Positions 23,461-34,459 of a stretch of DNA of 64,000 nt are shown piece by piece. The stretch comes from Pseudeuparius sepicola (taxonomy: Eukaryota; Arthropoda; Insecta; Coleoptera; Anthribidae): positions 129,217,735 through 129,281,734 of the forward strand of contig OY987298.1 of assembly GCA_963920635.1 (NCBI GenBank), read 5' to 3'. The position numbers were made by a program, and so were the translations under genes. The notes below the pieces were generated by a model, which was given only the letters and a program-made list of their open reading frames with translations, was not told the origin of the DNA and did no database searches. Each line of letters begins with the position of its first letter. Positions within the stretch are counted from its first letter, which is position 1.

Positions 23461-25202
23461 TAAGACTCACTCAAAATATCTCGGCTGTTTTCTGATAGCA
23501 AAAATCGGTGGCGTGTACGATCGATAGCTCTTTCGAGCGACCTTCCTTTGCCATGATGAAAGTTGCCTCCATGGCCACATAGGAAAACTATGATCAAAAC
23601 TAAAAAAAAAAAATTAAAATGTTCAATCCGCTGTAACTTTTTTATTTCTAGAGGTATACAAAAAAGTTTAATATGAAAACTGTTTGCAATAAATGTGAGA
23701 ATAACGACTGTTGTATCAATTTTGAAATATTCGATATGACTAACTTTGTGCTCTCTTTGGATCATATATTAAATTATCTGGAAAATTCCATACCTAGGTA
23801 CCTTTTTTGACCAATCAGAGGCTCGTTTTTTGCTTCCTTGTCATGGCAACTCAAGAAATTTCCGGAAATATTCTCACTTGTTCTAAGCAGCAGGAGGTGA
23901 TTACAGCGGAAATTTTTTGACAGATGTCATTATTATAATGTGACATTGTAATACCTGAACAAAAATTTTGATAATCATTTCTTTTAATTTACATGTAGGT
24001 ATGGAATTTTCTTACCGAATCCCCCACGTTCTTGAATTAATACCCAAAAATTTTTCTCCAACACTATTTTTTTAAGAAAATTCGTGTACTCGAAAATTTC
24101 CGGCAATAATTCAAGCACTAGGGTGACTACTAGTGAAAAATATTTATTGTCGCATTTTTTATAAAGCAAAATATCCCATTTAATTTGATATGCCACACTT
24201 TAGTCACCAATTTATTCTGTATTAACTATAAGAAATCAAGAAAAATTATCAGTAATATTTGTGATTGACAGAAGATCTAGTTATCCATGAAAATAAATAA
24301 TCGGTGATGACGTAAATTAAAGTAGGCAGGATTTCAAATTTTGAAAATAAGGCGGTTTTTATGCACTTCTCGAATGTCGAATAGCTAATCTACAATTATT
24401 GTAATTTTTAATAATAAAAAAAATGAGAAAAAATTATTGTCTGTTATGAAAACTAATTAAAAATACTAAACATTTTCAATTTAATGTAACACTTAACAGG
24501 TATAGGTAATGCCATTATTATCCTAAAAATGAAATAATAAAATGTCCTACTATTAGTATACAATAAATGATCAGCGAATACCTAGTATTTATACCTCTAT
24601 TTATACCTACTTTTCACAACAAACAACACCACATATTCTTCAACATTCAACCTTTTAAGCCTTTCCATTTCAGCTGCTGCATATTTCAAGTATTCTCATT
24701 TTTTAGTATTACACATTTAGCGGAGCTGTTGAGTAAACTCACTTGTTTAGGTAACCCCATTTGCAAAATTTCGATAGGGATGACATTATTAAAGTAAATA
24801 CAGAACAAACGAGCAAGTGTGACACTTCAAATTGAATAGGAGGGACATTTTTCTTTACAAAACACGCATAATTAAATATTTTTGCAGATAATTTTCAAAC
24901 CCAAGAGAGTGCAAACTTTACGGTAATCCAGACATCAAAACTAATATCATAAGTAAATTCTGTCAGTTCTTGCAAACAATTTTCATGTTAAATTTTTTGC
25001 CATATTTCGAAAAATAAAAAAATTACAGCAGTTTAAATATTTCGAATTTTTCAGAATTTTGGCAGATCGCCATGGGCAACAATTTTCATCATGACAAAAG
25101 AAGGCCGCCTGGAAGGGCTCTCGATCGTACCTGCCACCGATTTTTTCTGTGAAAAAATAGCCTAGATATTTTGAGTGAGCCACTTATATAAGCCACCCTC
25201 TA
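23461..25202. mobile_element. Fold-back element with left tip displaced
   Basis: CTCACTCAAAATATCTCGGC (near 23466) pairs with its complement near 25160-25180, and pairing continues through GTACGATCGA and GCCATGATGA motifs. The right tip reads GCCACCCTCTATA, while the matching left tip is missing beside the 22170-23460 element. About 1 kb of central DNA (roughly 23770-24890) is unpaired AT-rich sequence with no recognised gene. Confidence 0.75.
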
Positions 25203-26568
25203 TAAGGCAATTAGTTATCTTATTCTATAAATTGACATTGAAGACAAATTACACACAAATTTATTTGTGTATTGTCCCAATAAACATTTTTCGTTTTATT
25301 GAAGTAGCCACAACTATTAGATTAAAGAACTTAAACCACTGTTAGTAATTTAATATCTATTGTTGCGGAAATATTTGGAATACCCTTATATACCCATTAA
25401 AACACATAAATGGAGCAATTTATAAAGGTCATTAGCACCTATTTCAGTAGCGTTATACTTCCATTATTTTTATATAAACTTATACAACCCAATCTACTTT
25501 CAGTGTTAAATTTGGTTCTATAAGGTTTGCAGTTACCCTTATAAATTTTAAGAGTTAAGTTTAAGTTTAAGAGATAAAACTTTATTTTCGAAAAAATTTA
25601 ATAATTCTAAAACCGTTGAAGATATCTTATTCAAAATTGACACACTTGGGTTTTCGAAGGTGAGAAATCCGAATTCGGTACTAGTTTGAACCTAAAGGGC
25701 GCTTGGTGCGAACTTCGTGATGAATTAAATTCTGCATAATATTTTACCCTTGAAACTGGGAATGTTTTGACTAGAGAACTATAACTAGAGAAGAGTCATC
25801 ATTTCCACGTAAAAAACATACTCTTGGTCAATATCGATGTTTCAAGCCGTTTGCGAGATATTCGTCTCTGAATGTACACTGACCGGCAAAAAAAAAACGG
25901 ACAATAAAAATTAGCCCCGATTTCAAAGTTGGATTTCTCGCGAACCGCTCATTCGATTTTGATGTTTTTTTAAATTGTAAATTAATTCTTCAGTTACGAA
26001 TGCTAAGTCAGAAATGTTTATTCAGAATTTAATATCAGCATATACAGGGCGCAACAGTGGGGCGATTTTTTTTTCCCGAAACTTGCAACACCCTGTGGGG
26101 CACAGCCGCAACAGTAGCTGTTGATAAGTGGAACCACACTATAGCCTCATCTTTTGTGAACATTTTGTTTTTTGAATCACGACATTATCTCCGTTCTTGT
26201 CGGAGATATACTGTTTTGAAACGAAGGCCTCGGAAAAAGGCTTTGTAGGCAGAAAATTCTACGTGTAAATAATCAAGGCGGCATAGGCGAAAATGCATGT
26301 CAGTTTTTCAACTTGATGTCAACGTTGGTAGAGGACTGTTTGAATAATATATTGTTATATTTATTTTTATCCAGATTTATTAGGTACGTTCCTTAAAAAA
26401 TTAAAAAAGTTTTGCGGACGAATTGTTTCATTTAAATGCTCAAGAAACATTTTTCTGGGCTCTGGACATTCCGTATATTATTATATTTTTTTAAATTTAA
26501 TTTAATTTTTCTCAAGTGTGTTTTTGCCGCGATATCCAAGTAAATAATAGTTATTTACATTGTAAGAT
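25203..26568. other. Interval with element remnants
   Basis: No gene recognised. CACTGACCGGCAAAAAAAAA-like sequence near 25877 and TACAGGGCGCAACAG near 26041 resemble isolated transposon ends without partners. Confidence 0.45.
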
Positions 26569-26640
26569 GCCAAAAAAGAGCTTACGCATCGTGCAATGTA
26601 TTATATTTTTCCTGCCTCCGACAAGTTCCTATTAGGTATA
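26569..26640 (+). repeat. Dispersed repeat, inverted mate at 60115-60184
   Basis: The block from GCCAAAAAAGAGCTTACGCA through ATCGTGCAATGTATTA recurs in reverse orientation 33.5 kb away with a few differences. Probably the end of an unidentified element. Confidence 0.8.
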
Positions 26641-27314
26641 GGTAATTTTAATTAAACGCTATGGAATAGATTGTGAGTAATAATATTCAAAATACCCATT
26701 GCTCAATTACTAAAAATTAAAATCAGTAACAAATATAAGTAGAGTGCAGCGACAAGGGCGCCCATAGGGGGGGGGCAAGGGGGGGCACGTGCCCCCCCCC
26801 CTGGAGATTCTCAAAATCCCTTCGCGTTATATTTTATATTATTATAGTTGAGGAAAAGATTATTTTCATATTCTTCCAAGTATACAGGGGTGTTTCATCT
26901 TAACTACGAACACCCCCGTAAAATTTGTATTCTCCATCCGATTTTAGCCGCGTTTTTTTTTCTAAAAATAGGCCACAAAAAACTCTGTTGGTGCAAAATT
27001 TCAGGTCTTAATGTTAATTTTCAAGGCCTAAGTACTACAATTTTTTTTCTAGTAAAAAATGACGAAAACATTTAGCAATTTTTTTATTTAAAATCTGACA
27101 TCACAGCGTAAATCAGGACAACCTAAAACCTCCGTATACCAAATTTGAACAACAAATATACAGGGAGTTCCCTTCTGCAGGGTGTGAAAGTTGAGCAAAA
27201 TAGGAATTTTAAACTCATCTGGCGAGTCAAGTGTGCCATGGAATTACTTCGAAACAGTTGGATGATGAACAGGACCACTCACAGTGTCGATGTGCAAAGA
27301 TCCCATAAAAAATA

Positions 27315-27706
27315 TACAAGGTGTTCTTCTCTGTAGCAACTCGAAATGCTGAATTTTTTAAACTTTATACAGGTCAAAAATCGAGTATATCAAAATCACC
27401 CCAGACATTACAAACGAACTAAGTCTAAAAAATACAGAAGTCTGCCAGTCACTAAGTCCATAGAAGTTAAGGTGGCTGGTGTGCCACAACAGGAAACGCA
27501 CAGAAAATGTATCATCTTAGACAGTGACTTTATTGATAAAGGTCCAACAATTTGAATTGTTTTTATTTGTTGGTTGGATGATGTAAAGAAATAAATTGCT
27601 TTTGTATTTATTAATATTTATTCAATGATTCCAGAGCACCCCTGACCAATATAGAGTTTAATAAAAATTCAGCATTTTGACCTCGCCCAGAGAAAAAGAC
27701 CCTGTA
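27315..27706. mobile_element. CAAGGTGTTC element, nest level 4, with unique core
   Basis: Terminal inverted repeats of about 60 bp (TACAAGGTGTTCTTCTCTGT against, inverted, TACAGGGTCTTTTTCTCTG; both then AAATGCTGAATTTTT). Unlike the outer layers it is not a full palindrome: about 250 bp in the middle are single-copy and exon-like. Confidence 0.85.
27373..27555 (+). CDS. Possible captured terminal exon inside a nested element
   Basis: Directly after an acceptor-like TTTATACAG, an open frame of 60 codons runs to TGA at 27553-27555. An AATAAA signal follows at 27590-27595. The peptide is basic at first (KNRVYQNHPRHYKRTKSKKY) and ends LDSDFIDKGPTI. It is not low-complexity and has no mirror copy, so it is not a by-product of the palindrome. 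I do not recognise the protein. It could be the last exon of a host gene captured by the element, the end of an autonomous relative's gene, or chance. No functional claim is made. Confidence 0.3.
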   Translation, partial: VKNRVYQNHPRHYKRTKSKKYRSLPVTKSIEVKVAGVPQQETHRKCIILDSDFIDKGPTI

Positions 27707-28329
27707 CATTTTTGTGTTGAATCTTTGCACACCAACACTTTTAGTAGTCCTATTAATCATTCATCTGTTTTGACGGGATTCCATGGCACACTTGACTCTC
27801 AAGATGCCTTTAAAATTCCTATTTTGCTCCATTTTGACACCCTGCAGAATGGAACTCCCTGTATATTTTTTGTTCAAATTTGGTATACGGGGGTTTTATG
27901 TTGTTCTGATTAACGCTGTGGTGTCAGAATTTAAATAAAAAAATCGCTAAATCGTTTTGGTCATTTTTTACTAGAAAAAAAATTTTACTAGGCCTTTAAA
28001 ATTGACATTAAGACCTGAAATTTTGCACCAACGTAGTTTTTTGTGGCCTATTTTTAGAAAAAAAAACGCGGCTAAAATCGTATGGAGAATACAAATTTTA
28101 CGGGGGTGTTCGCCCTTAAGATGAAACACCCTGTATAAAACAAACCCCTGAAATATTTTATACAAAATTTAACTGGGCCACAATCACATAAACCAATTAT
28201 CGATTCAGAGCTAGGTAGTTCTAAAAAGAACAAGGTTAGATGAGATAATTTTGCCCCCCCCCCCTAAAATATTTTCTATGGGCGCCCTTGTGCAGCGATA
28301 ATAAAAAAAATTAAAATCGAGTTTTGTCT

Positions 28330-28364
28330 GGGACTCGAACCCGTGACTTACGGTTTATCCGGAT
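28330..28364 (-). other. tRNA-like B-box fragment
   Basis: On the minus strand the sequence reads GGGTTCGAGTCCC (28330-28342), a consensus polymerase III B box with T-arm symmetry. No A box or acceptor stem could be placed, so it is at most a tRNA-derived (SINE-like) fragment. Confidence 0.35.
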
Positions 28365-28859
28365 GCTTTTACACTGAAAAATATATCCATATTCTTAATT
28401 CTTCTTTGGCATAATTCGTATTATTTTTGATCAGAACCAGTTTAAAACAATCAATGTGAAACATATTAAATTTGACGCCAGTTTTAAGTTGATACATATT
28501 ATATATTTTATTAATGGTTTTAAAGTTACACAGATAGAAATACAATTCTTCATAGAAAAATATTTGTTGTTTGATCACGAATTATTTGTCAGAAATAATA
28601 TTTATTTCGGTAGAAAGTATATTATTAAAATGAAGATTTATTTTTTTCAATTAAAAAAATAAGTGCTTTTTGGGTGAAGTATTTGATTCTTTTGACACAT
28701 TATTGTTTAGAGGAAGCATTTATTATTTTCCTGAAATAACTTACTACTTGGTGCAAACAAGAATAATTTTTATTTATAGTATTAGCTTTCGTTGTTTGGG
28801 TCAACCACATTGTTATTTGGTTTAAATGTGACCTTATTTGAGTTAAATAATACTACCTA
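28365..28859. other. AT-rich interval with repeated TTATTTGAGTTAAATAA motif
   Basis: The motif TTATTTGAGTTAAATAA occurs near 28828 and again near 29684, with partial copies near 29412 and 29588. It may be a subterminal repeat of an unidentified element covering about 28380-29720. No coding content recognised. Confidence 0.35.
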
Positions 28860-29111
28860 TCATTTTTATTGCTGTCTCACTCCAGAGAATGAAAGATAGA
28901 AAGAAAGAGAAAATATGGGAGGACGAGGGCGCACTCTAGTGTCGGCGTTCAGCGCTATTCCGTGTCCGTGTAAGTACGCGTCTGCAGTCTTCCTAGAGGT
29001 TTTGTGCGAGCAGTTTTATTATTATTTATTGCCGCCGATTAGCCGAGTGTAGTGTAGTGTATTGTGTGTTTCAACTTCTTTTGTAAGTACCTAGGATACG
29101 CATAAACAATA
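28860..29111 (+). promoter_or_regulatory. Candidate promoter and 5' leader
   Basis: Composition rises locally, with a purine-rich run, then GAGCAGTTTTATT (an initiator-like setting), a TGTAGTGTAGTGT run, and a canonical donor GTAAGT at 29083-29088. It lies directly upstream of an ATG at 29112. Suggestive only. Confidence 0.3.
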
Positions 29112-29180
29112 ATGGATACAAATCTAAAAGAACTACTTGAAATGTATTAAATAGGCCACCTGTATGAGGCGTTTTCCTTG
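29112..29180 (+). pseudogene. Broken first exon, SAM-domain-like start
   Basis: ATG at 29112 opens MDTNLKELLEMY, a TAA stop falls at 29148-29150, and the same frame continues IGHLYEAFSL up to a donor GTGAGT at 29181. Leu-rich L-LLE-Y-IGHLYEAF is the pattern of the first helices of a SAM domain, and the stop replaces a position where Gln would differ by one base. This looks like a dead copy of a multi-copy gene's first exon. The alternative is chance, since the frame is short. Confidence 0.3.
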
Positions 29181-29769
29181 GTGAGTTTTGTATAGTTTTT
29201 TTTTATATCAAATATTGTTTTTTAATTGTATTTAAATAAATATTTTTATAGCATTACAAATTATCGTGTGGTTCTAATCCAATTTCCGTTCCATTCAACA
29301 GAACATCTTTATGAATTGAATAAACTTATTGTTTTTATTTGAATTGACAAAAAGTAAAGTTTGTGAATAATGATAAAGATAAAGGTTGCTTTACTTTAAA
29401 TAAATAATATTTTATTTGAGTGAATACCCTGAATGGGTAATCCAACCCATCACAGTTGTTTGACGCAACTTTCTTAATTGTTTAAATAGAATAAATCATG
29501 TTTTTTAACATTGTAGATTTGTGCCTTCAATTCAAATCGTTAGTACTTTCATGGGAATAAAAATTAATTTCTTCCAAATAATATTTTATTTGTCTCAAAT
29601 TAAATGTTGCTTTTAAATTGAAACAAACCAAATGTTTTATTCAAAGTTAGTCTAGGGTTCGCCATATACAAGAATCAAATTTATTTGAGTTAAATAAATT
29701 TTATTTGATTCAAGTATCTCTTTCTATCTGTGTAGGTACCTGGCTGTTTTTCTATGGACACCCAAGCAA
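29181..29769. other. AT-rich interval with no recognised gene
   Basis: TTATTTGA-type repeats as noted for the previous AT-rich interval; nothing coding. Confidence 0.5.
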
Positions 29770-30130
29770 CTCAGACATGCAGAAGCGCGGCGCGCATATA
29801 GAGACAACCGGAAAAATCCGGTGGCAATCCGCCCCTGTGGCCGGGGCGGCGGCCCGCCCCCCGCGCCCCTCGCGCCCTTTTTGTCTTCGAGACGGCGCCG
29901 GCCATCTTCCGGGAGGATTGAATTAAACATAGCGGCGGCCGCGAGCTGGTTGGCCGGGGGCGCGGCTCGATACCGGCGCCCGCTGCGTTTTTGTTTTTGT
30001 CGCTGCGGCGCCTTCTTAAACTTTTACTGTTATCCGCACCGACACAAAATGGCAGACGTGTCCCGCAGGCAAATGCGACTCGCGTCTTTTCTTTTTAGGC
30101 TGCAAGGTGCCCGGATATATCTCCGTTCGG
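29770..30130. promoter_or_regulatory. GC-rich island with YY1/ETS-like composite
   Basis: A strongly GC-rich block. GGCCATCTTCCGGG at 29900-29913 combines an ETS core (CTTCCGG) with a YY1/Pho-like GCCAT, an arrangement common in housekeeping promoters. At 30050 an ATG in good context (ACAAAATGGCAGAC) opens a short basic frame, but no homology is recognised. The promoter role is inference. Confidence 0.4.
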
Positions 30131-30626
30131 GCACTTCAAATAATATCCGAGCATTATTTCGGTAAAGTTTTGAAATCTTATATATAGTCCAAATCACGAA
30201 AGAAAACATTTGTAAAGAATGCGGGCAGCGTTGCGAGATTTCCTATACGAGTAGTCGTTATTTATTGGCGAATACAAGTTTTATCATATTGAAGCCGAAT
30301 TTCTGAACTCTGTTATACCGAAAAAATAAAGCTCGCATCACGGGACCCCTTACCCATTTTTGTTTATCATTTATTTTTAACGCGGTGTGATAAAACACCT
30401 ATTATATTTTTTTTTCAAAATCGTCGCGTCTACCATCGCCTTTGAAATACGGCAACACAGCACTTCTGCGAAAGAGTCGGCTGACAAAATCAGTTCTATA
30501 GTACGTAAAGTTAACCGAGTATTTGGGCTACCATACAGACCTCATTTTTAGGCCGCTGGCAAGTTTTTTCCGCCGGCTCAGAGAGCTCAGTGGCGTTTCG
30601 TATGTTCGGGCGTTAACGTGTGCAAA

Positions 30627-30692
30627 ATGAGTAAACAGGGAAGAAAGTTGCATTCTCAAGCACGAGAAATAATTGCCAATGTCATAAGGGTT
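30627..30692 (+). pseudogene. IS630/Tc1-type transposase N-terminal fragment
   Basis: ATG at 30627 gives MSKQGRKLHSQAREIIANVI. The G-R-LHSQAREI pattern is one I associate with the N-terminus of an arthropod IS630-like transposase family. Homology stops after about 22 codons. An upstream block near 30530-30600 (CATACAGACCTCATTTTTAG) may be that element's end. Fragmentary and non-functional. Confidence 0.45.
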
Positions 30693-32679
30693 GGCCTTCC
30701 TCCATAATCTAAGGCATCACCGTTAAGAATAATATTAACAATAAATTAAATAACAATTATATGAAAATTAAGTCAGTGAGTTACACAAAATTGAGCTACG
30801 CCCCTGAACTGTAACTAATTCTATAATATTTGCGAGTTCTTCCCCCTTACGTCGCACGCATTCTTCCGTAAGGAGGACTATAAAGGCCTTTATTCGATAT
30901 TTACTCAAATCAATATATTTCTTCAGTTTGAACATTGGCTCCAACAGAAAATATCTTGACCATAGTATAGATGGTTGACAATTTTAGAACGCTTGAAGAA
31001 ATAAAAAGTTATCCTAATTGGAAGAATTATTGCGACCGGATTTGTGTAATGACCATACCTCTCCAGTTGAGTGCTAAGTTTTTTCCACTATTTAACTATT
31101 TGACTTAAGGATGATGGGGTACCATATTCTGCAAGCGTACCATTTTTAGTTGCACTGAAAGAATTATGCAAAAACAAATAATGTCACAATTAGCAGCTTT
31201 ATTCAAGAGGCCTTAACAAATATATTTTTGCGAAATGCCGTCTCATTTGATAAAGTTGTTTTGATGTTAACCGGCGTCGCATCGTACATGTTAAAATCTG
31301 CACGCCACTTAAGAGCTTATTCCTGGCCAACAAAAATTTCCGAGCTCTTCTCTCTCTAAAAGTTCGAACAAGGCTAGATAGATACCAATTCAGTGAGGAA
31401 GGGGCAGTGGGGGCCGGCCGCGCGGCCGGCGGTACACTCCCAGCGAGAAGCTTTTTACGTGCGGTTTCGCCGTACGTGTCATTTGCACCAATTATGTTGT
31501 AAGTATAGTTTGCACCAATTAAATTGCACTTTATTCATTTTTAAGATCAATATAAAAAAAGTGTTACGTGAGGCAGACAAACCGTTTTTAACGGCAAGAA
31601 GATAACTGAACTGAATTTAATCGAATAATCCCTTGAGGCTATCCCCCAACTTTCTTCTTTCAAACAGCATCTCCTCATTTTCTGAAATATAAAATGCTCT
31701 CTCAATTTTGCATTATTATTATTATATTTTTTAATTCAAGTAAAACGTTGTGTTTTCCTTTATTTAGAAATAAACCTGTTCAAATTAAAACAACATTGTC
31801 AAAGATACGGAAAATGCCTGTTAGTAGTAAAAATGCGGCATGGACTATATAATATAGCTATAGGAACCTTAATAAGCATTTACATTATTTTTAGTGGAGG
31901 CTTGTGGGCGTTGATCTCCTTCGACGTTGTATGGCTTAATGCACAGGAGGGCTACGTTTTGAAAACACTCTATGGTCAATTAAAAAATAGGTGGTTACCA
32001 AGGTGGATACCTAATTTCTGCATGGGCTTTTTTATTTTTGGTAGAAATTACTTTACTGCATAATTAATATGAAATGTGCATAAAACAATATTTGCCGTTT
32101 TTTAGGATGTTAATAACGCAAAACAGTGCATTTAATTTGTCCTCGCGGAATGACTGCTTAAATATTCGTAGCTGCCAGGCGACGATTTTACGTTATTATA
32201 AGCACAGATAACATAAGATATCCGTTGCAGGCCTTTAAATAGTACATAGTACATTATCGGCGGCGGGCGTTGCGGCGATTTAATTAGGAAGGAACAAGGA
32301 AGTAAAATATTTTTCCCTTTTTCCAGTGGGGGCTCTAACCCCAGAACCCATATGGACGGGCAGCCACTGATTATTTGTCGTGATTAAAAATATGATATTC
32401 GACGTATTTCGTAGTACATACGTGGTAATTTTACTTCCAGATAAAATATAACATTATAACGTAAAAATATACATAAGTGTCTAGAGAATAGAACCTAAGC
32501 CATCCTGATACGACAAGTCATTAAATTTTGATCTGCAATTATCAATATTTTTATTTACAGCAAAGAAAAACACACCTGTGTCTGTGACATGACATGTGGC
32601 TTTATATTATTCAACATAAATAATATTATTCATGTTACGGGGTTGCGATTAAATTTTATTTGAGACACGATTTAGGGCA
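30693..32679. other. Interval with no recognised gene
   Basis: AT-rich. An 18-bp perfect GC palindrome GCCGGCCGCGCGGCCGGC lies at 31413-31430. A GCGGGCGTTGCGGCGATTTAATTA patch near 32265 is GC-richer. No coding frame resembles a known protein. Confidence 0.5.
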
Positions 32680-33915
32680 CTTAAAGTAACTAAACTAATG
32701 GTCAAAAATGAAACCACATATACTTGGAGTCAAAATAAGGGCACTTCTTCATATATTTTTTTCTCCTACGGGCCATAGTTTCTTTTATACAGAGCGTAGA
32801 AGTTTGGAGAAAAATACACATATTTCTTAGTATTTCTAGAAGTATACGAGATATTTTCTTCATACTTGGCCTGTCACATGAGCAGATGAGCCGTCAAACT
32901 TAAGGTTGACATGAAGCTTCTGAGGCTCCCAGTTGCGGAGACACAGGGTGTTAGTAAAATTTATTAGTTCAGAAAAATATGAATACCCTGTATAATCGCA
33001 TTTTTTAAATTTGTTTTGAATGGCAAATTCAATGCTTAACAAAAAGTATCTCTTAGTATTTTTTCATATTCTCAGCCGTTTCTTAATTATTTTTAAAGAA
33101 CGGCAACGCTGCAATGAACAATAGTCACTTTAAGAATAAATCTAGCAATCTGTGGATGTCAATTAAACTTTATTTAACAAAATACAAAAGCAAAAACAAT
33201 AATAAAAGAAACGTATTGCTATTAGAAAATTAAATTATTAAATGTTCGAAATGACCGCCGTCTCTTTCAATACACGCAACTATGCGTTTCCGCATGTTTA
33301 TTATTCCCATTCGCAAGTCCATAGCAAAAGTGCATATCAGTCAATTATTCTTCAAATGAAAATATAATTTTTCAAAATATTGATACTAATGTGCAAAGTT
33401 GGCAGCCAAATGATTCAAATAATGCCAAGTTTAATTGACATCCACAGATTGTTAGATTTATTCTTAAAATGACTTTTTTATTGCAGCATTGCCGTTCTTT
33501 GAAAATAATTAAAAAACGGCTGAGAATATGAAAAAATACTAAGAGATACTTTTTGTTAACCATTGAATTTACCATTCAAAACAAATTTAAAAAATGCGAT
33601 TATACAGGGTATTCATATTTTTCTGAATTAATTAATTTTAATAACACCCTGTATCTCCGCAACGGGGGGCCTCACAAGCTTCATATTAACCTTAAATTTG
33701 ACAACTCATCCGCTCATGTGACACGTCAAGTTTGAAGAAAATATCTCGTATACTTCTAGAGATATTCAGAAATATGTGTATTTTTCTCTAAATTTCTACG
33801 CTCTGTATAAAAAAACTATGGCCCGTAACAGAAAAAAATATATGAAGAAGTTCCCTTATTTTGACTCCAAGAATACGTGGTTTCATTTTTGACCATCCGT
33901 TCAGTTACACCCTGT
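32680..33915. mobile_element. CAGGGTG fold-back retaining a transposase tail at its centre
   Basis: The right end is GTTACACCCTGTA (to 33915); the left end is eroded (TAGGGCACTTAAAGTAAC near 32673). Arms pair over several hundred bp, with internal ACACAGGGTGTTA (32942) and ATACCCTGTATAA (32985) mirrored at 33603 and 33646. At the unpaired centre lies the coding remnant 33230-33322, which ties this fold-back group to the IS630/Tc1/mariner superfamily. Confidence 0.75.
33230..33322 (-). pseudogene. IS630/Tc1/mariner-type transposase C-terminus
   Basis: The minus strand reads MDLRMGIINMRKRIVACI then ERDGGHFEHLII and a TAA stop at 33230-33232. The R-R-ACIE--GGHFEHL- ending is the usual terminus of one arthropod Tc/mariner-like transposase group. 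Only about 30 residues survive; catalytic regions are gone. It sits where the two arms of the surrounding fold-back fail to pair, as expected if the fold-back arose from an autonomous element by deletion and inverted duplication. Confidence 0.6.
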
Positions 33916-34459
33916 ATACATATTTTTATGTAAAAACTAAGTAGGTAGTTACGCAGGTGAGAAAATGGTTTTACAAAATAACAGGATATTGTATAGGTAC
34001 CCCATAACGTTTTCTTTTGGTTCCCATTTTTTTCCAATCACGACACTGTTTCCAACAAGCAACCACAAATAAAATAATATCGCTACAATCAGTAAAGTAA
34101 AAACATTGCTTGTTTTTTATTTATACGCCCCAGTGTGTTCCGACTGTACCTGGGCGGAACCAATGCTTACTGCAACAGATGGCGGTATGTTACGGGAACG
34201 ATTTTCGGCATTTTTAAAAAATCGCCCAGGCGTTAATAGTGGACGGATTTTTCCGATTTTTTTTTAATCAATTTGGAATTACATATTCTAGTGCAAGAAT
34301 ATACTTTTTTCTATTTTGGGTACAAATTTTGAATATTTTTTTAGTTGCAAAACCAAAAAATTTACGAAAAGTTTTTATATTCATGCACTAGACCATAGTT
34401 TTTTGCGTATCGTCACAAAATTTCAGTAATTTATAATTATAACTAACTTAGATACAGGT
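33916..34459. other. Interval with no recognised gene
   Basis: AT-rich. Near 34140-34250 CCCAGTGTGTTCC and AACAGATGGCGG look transposon-derived, but no partner was found. Confidence 0.45.

Larger units (their letters stand above)
27159..27863. mobile_element. CAGGGAGTTCC fold-back, nest level 3
   Basis: TACAGGGAGTTCCCTTCTGC and complement. Arms of about 155 bp share blocks such as GTGTGCCATGGAAT (inverted in the right arm) and TGCAAAGAT. It is interrupted at its dyad by the level 4 element, again at TA between A and T runs. Confidence 0.88.
26883..28135. mobile_element. CAGGGGTG fold-back, nest level 2
   Basis: TACAGGGGTGTTTCATCTTA and the complement ending AAACACCCTGTA, with TA outside. 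The arms are about 275 bp. They meet the next element at CCAAATTTGAACAACAAATA and TATTTTTTGTTCAAATTTGG, so the inner element sits at a TA exactly on the dyad. Confidence 0.9.
26745..28298. mobile_element. hAT element with perfect 8-bp duplication, host of a triple nest
   Basis: The element is 26753-28290, with 15-bp ends CAAGGGCGCCCATAG and exact complement, and identical flanks TGCAGCGA (26745-26752 and 28291-28298). Next to each end is a G or C run (about 26766-26812 and 28253-28265). Only about 130 bp at the left and 155 bp at the right belong to the hAT element itself. The rest is the nested fold-back stack. Confidence 0.92.

Noticed and set aside
28456..28662. Open frame rich in Ile, Lys and Phe as a small gene
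   Set aside because: Composition matches AT-rich DNA and the opposite strand is equally open.
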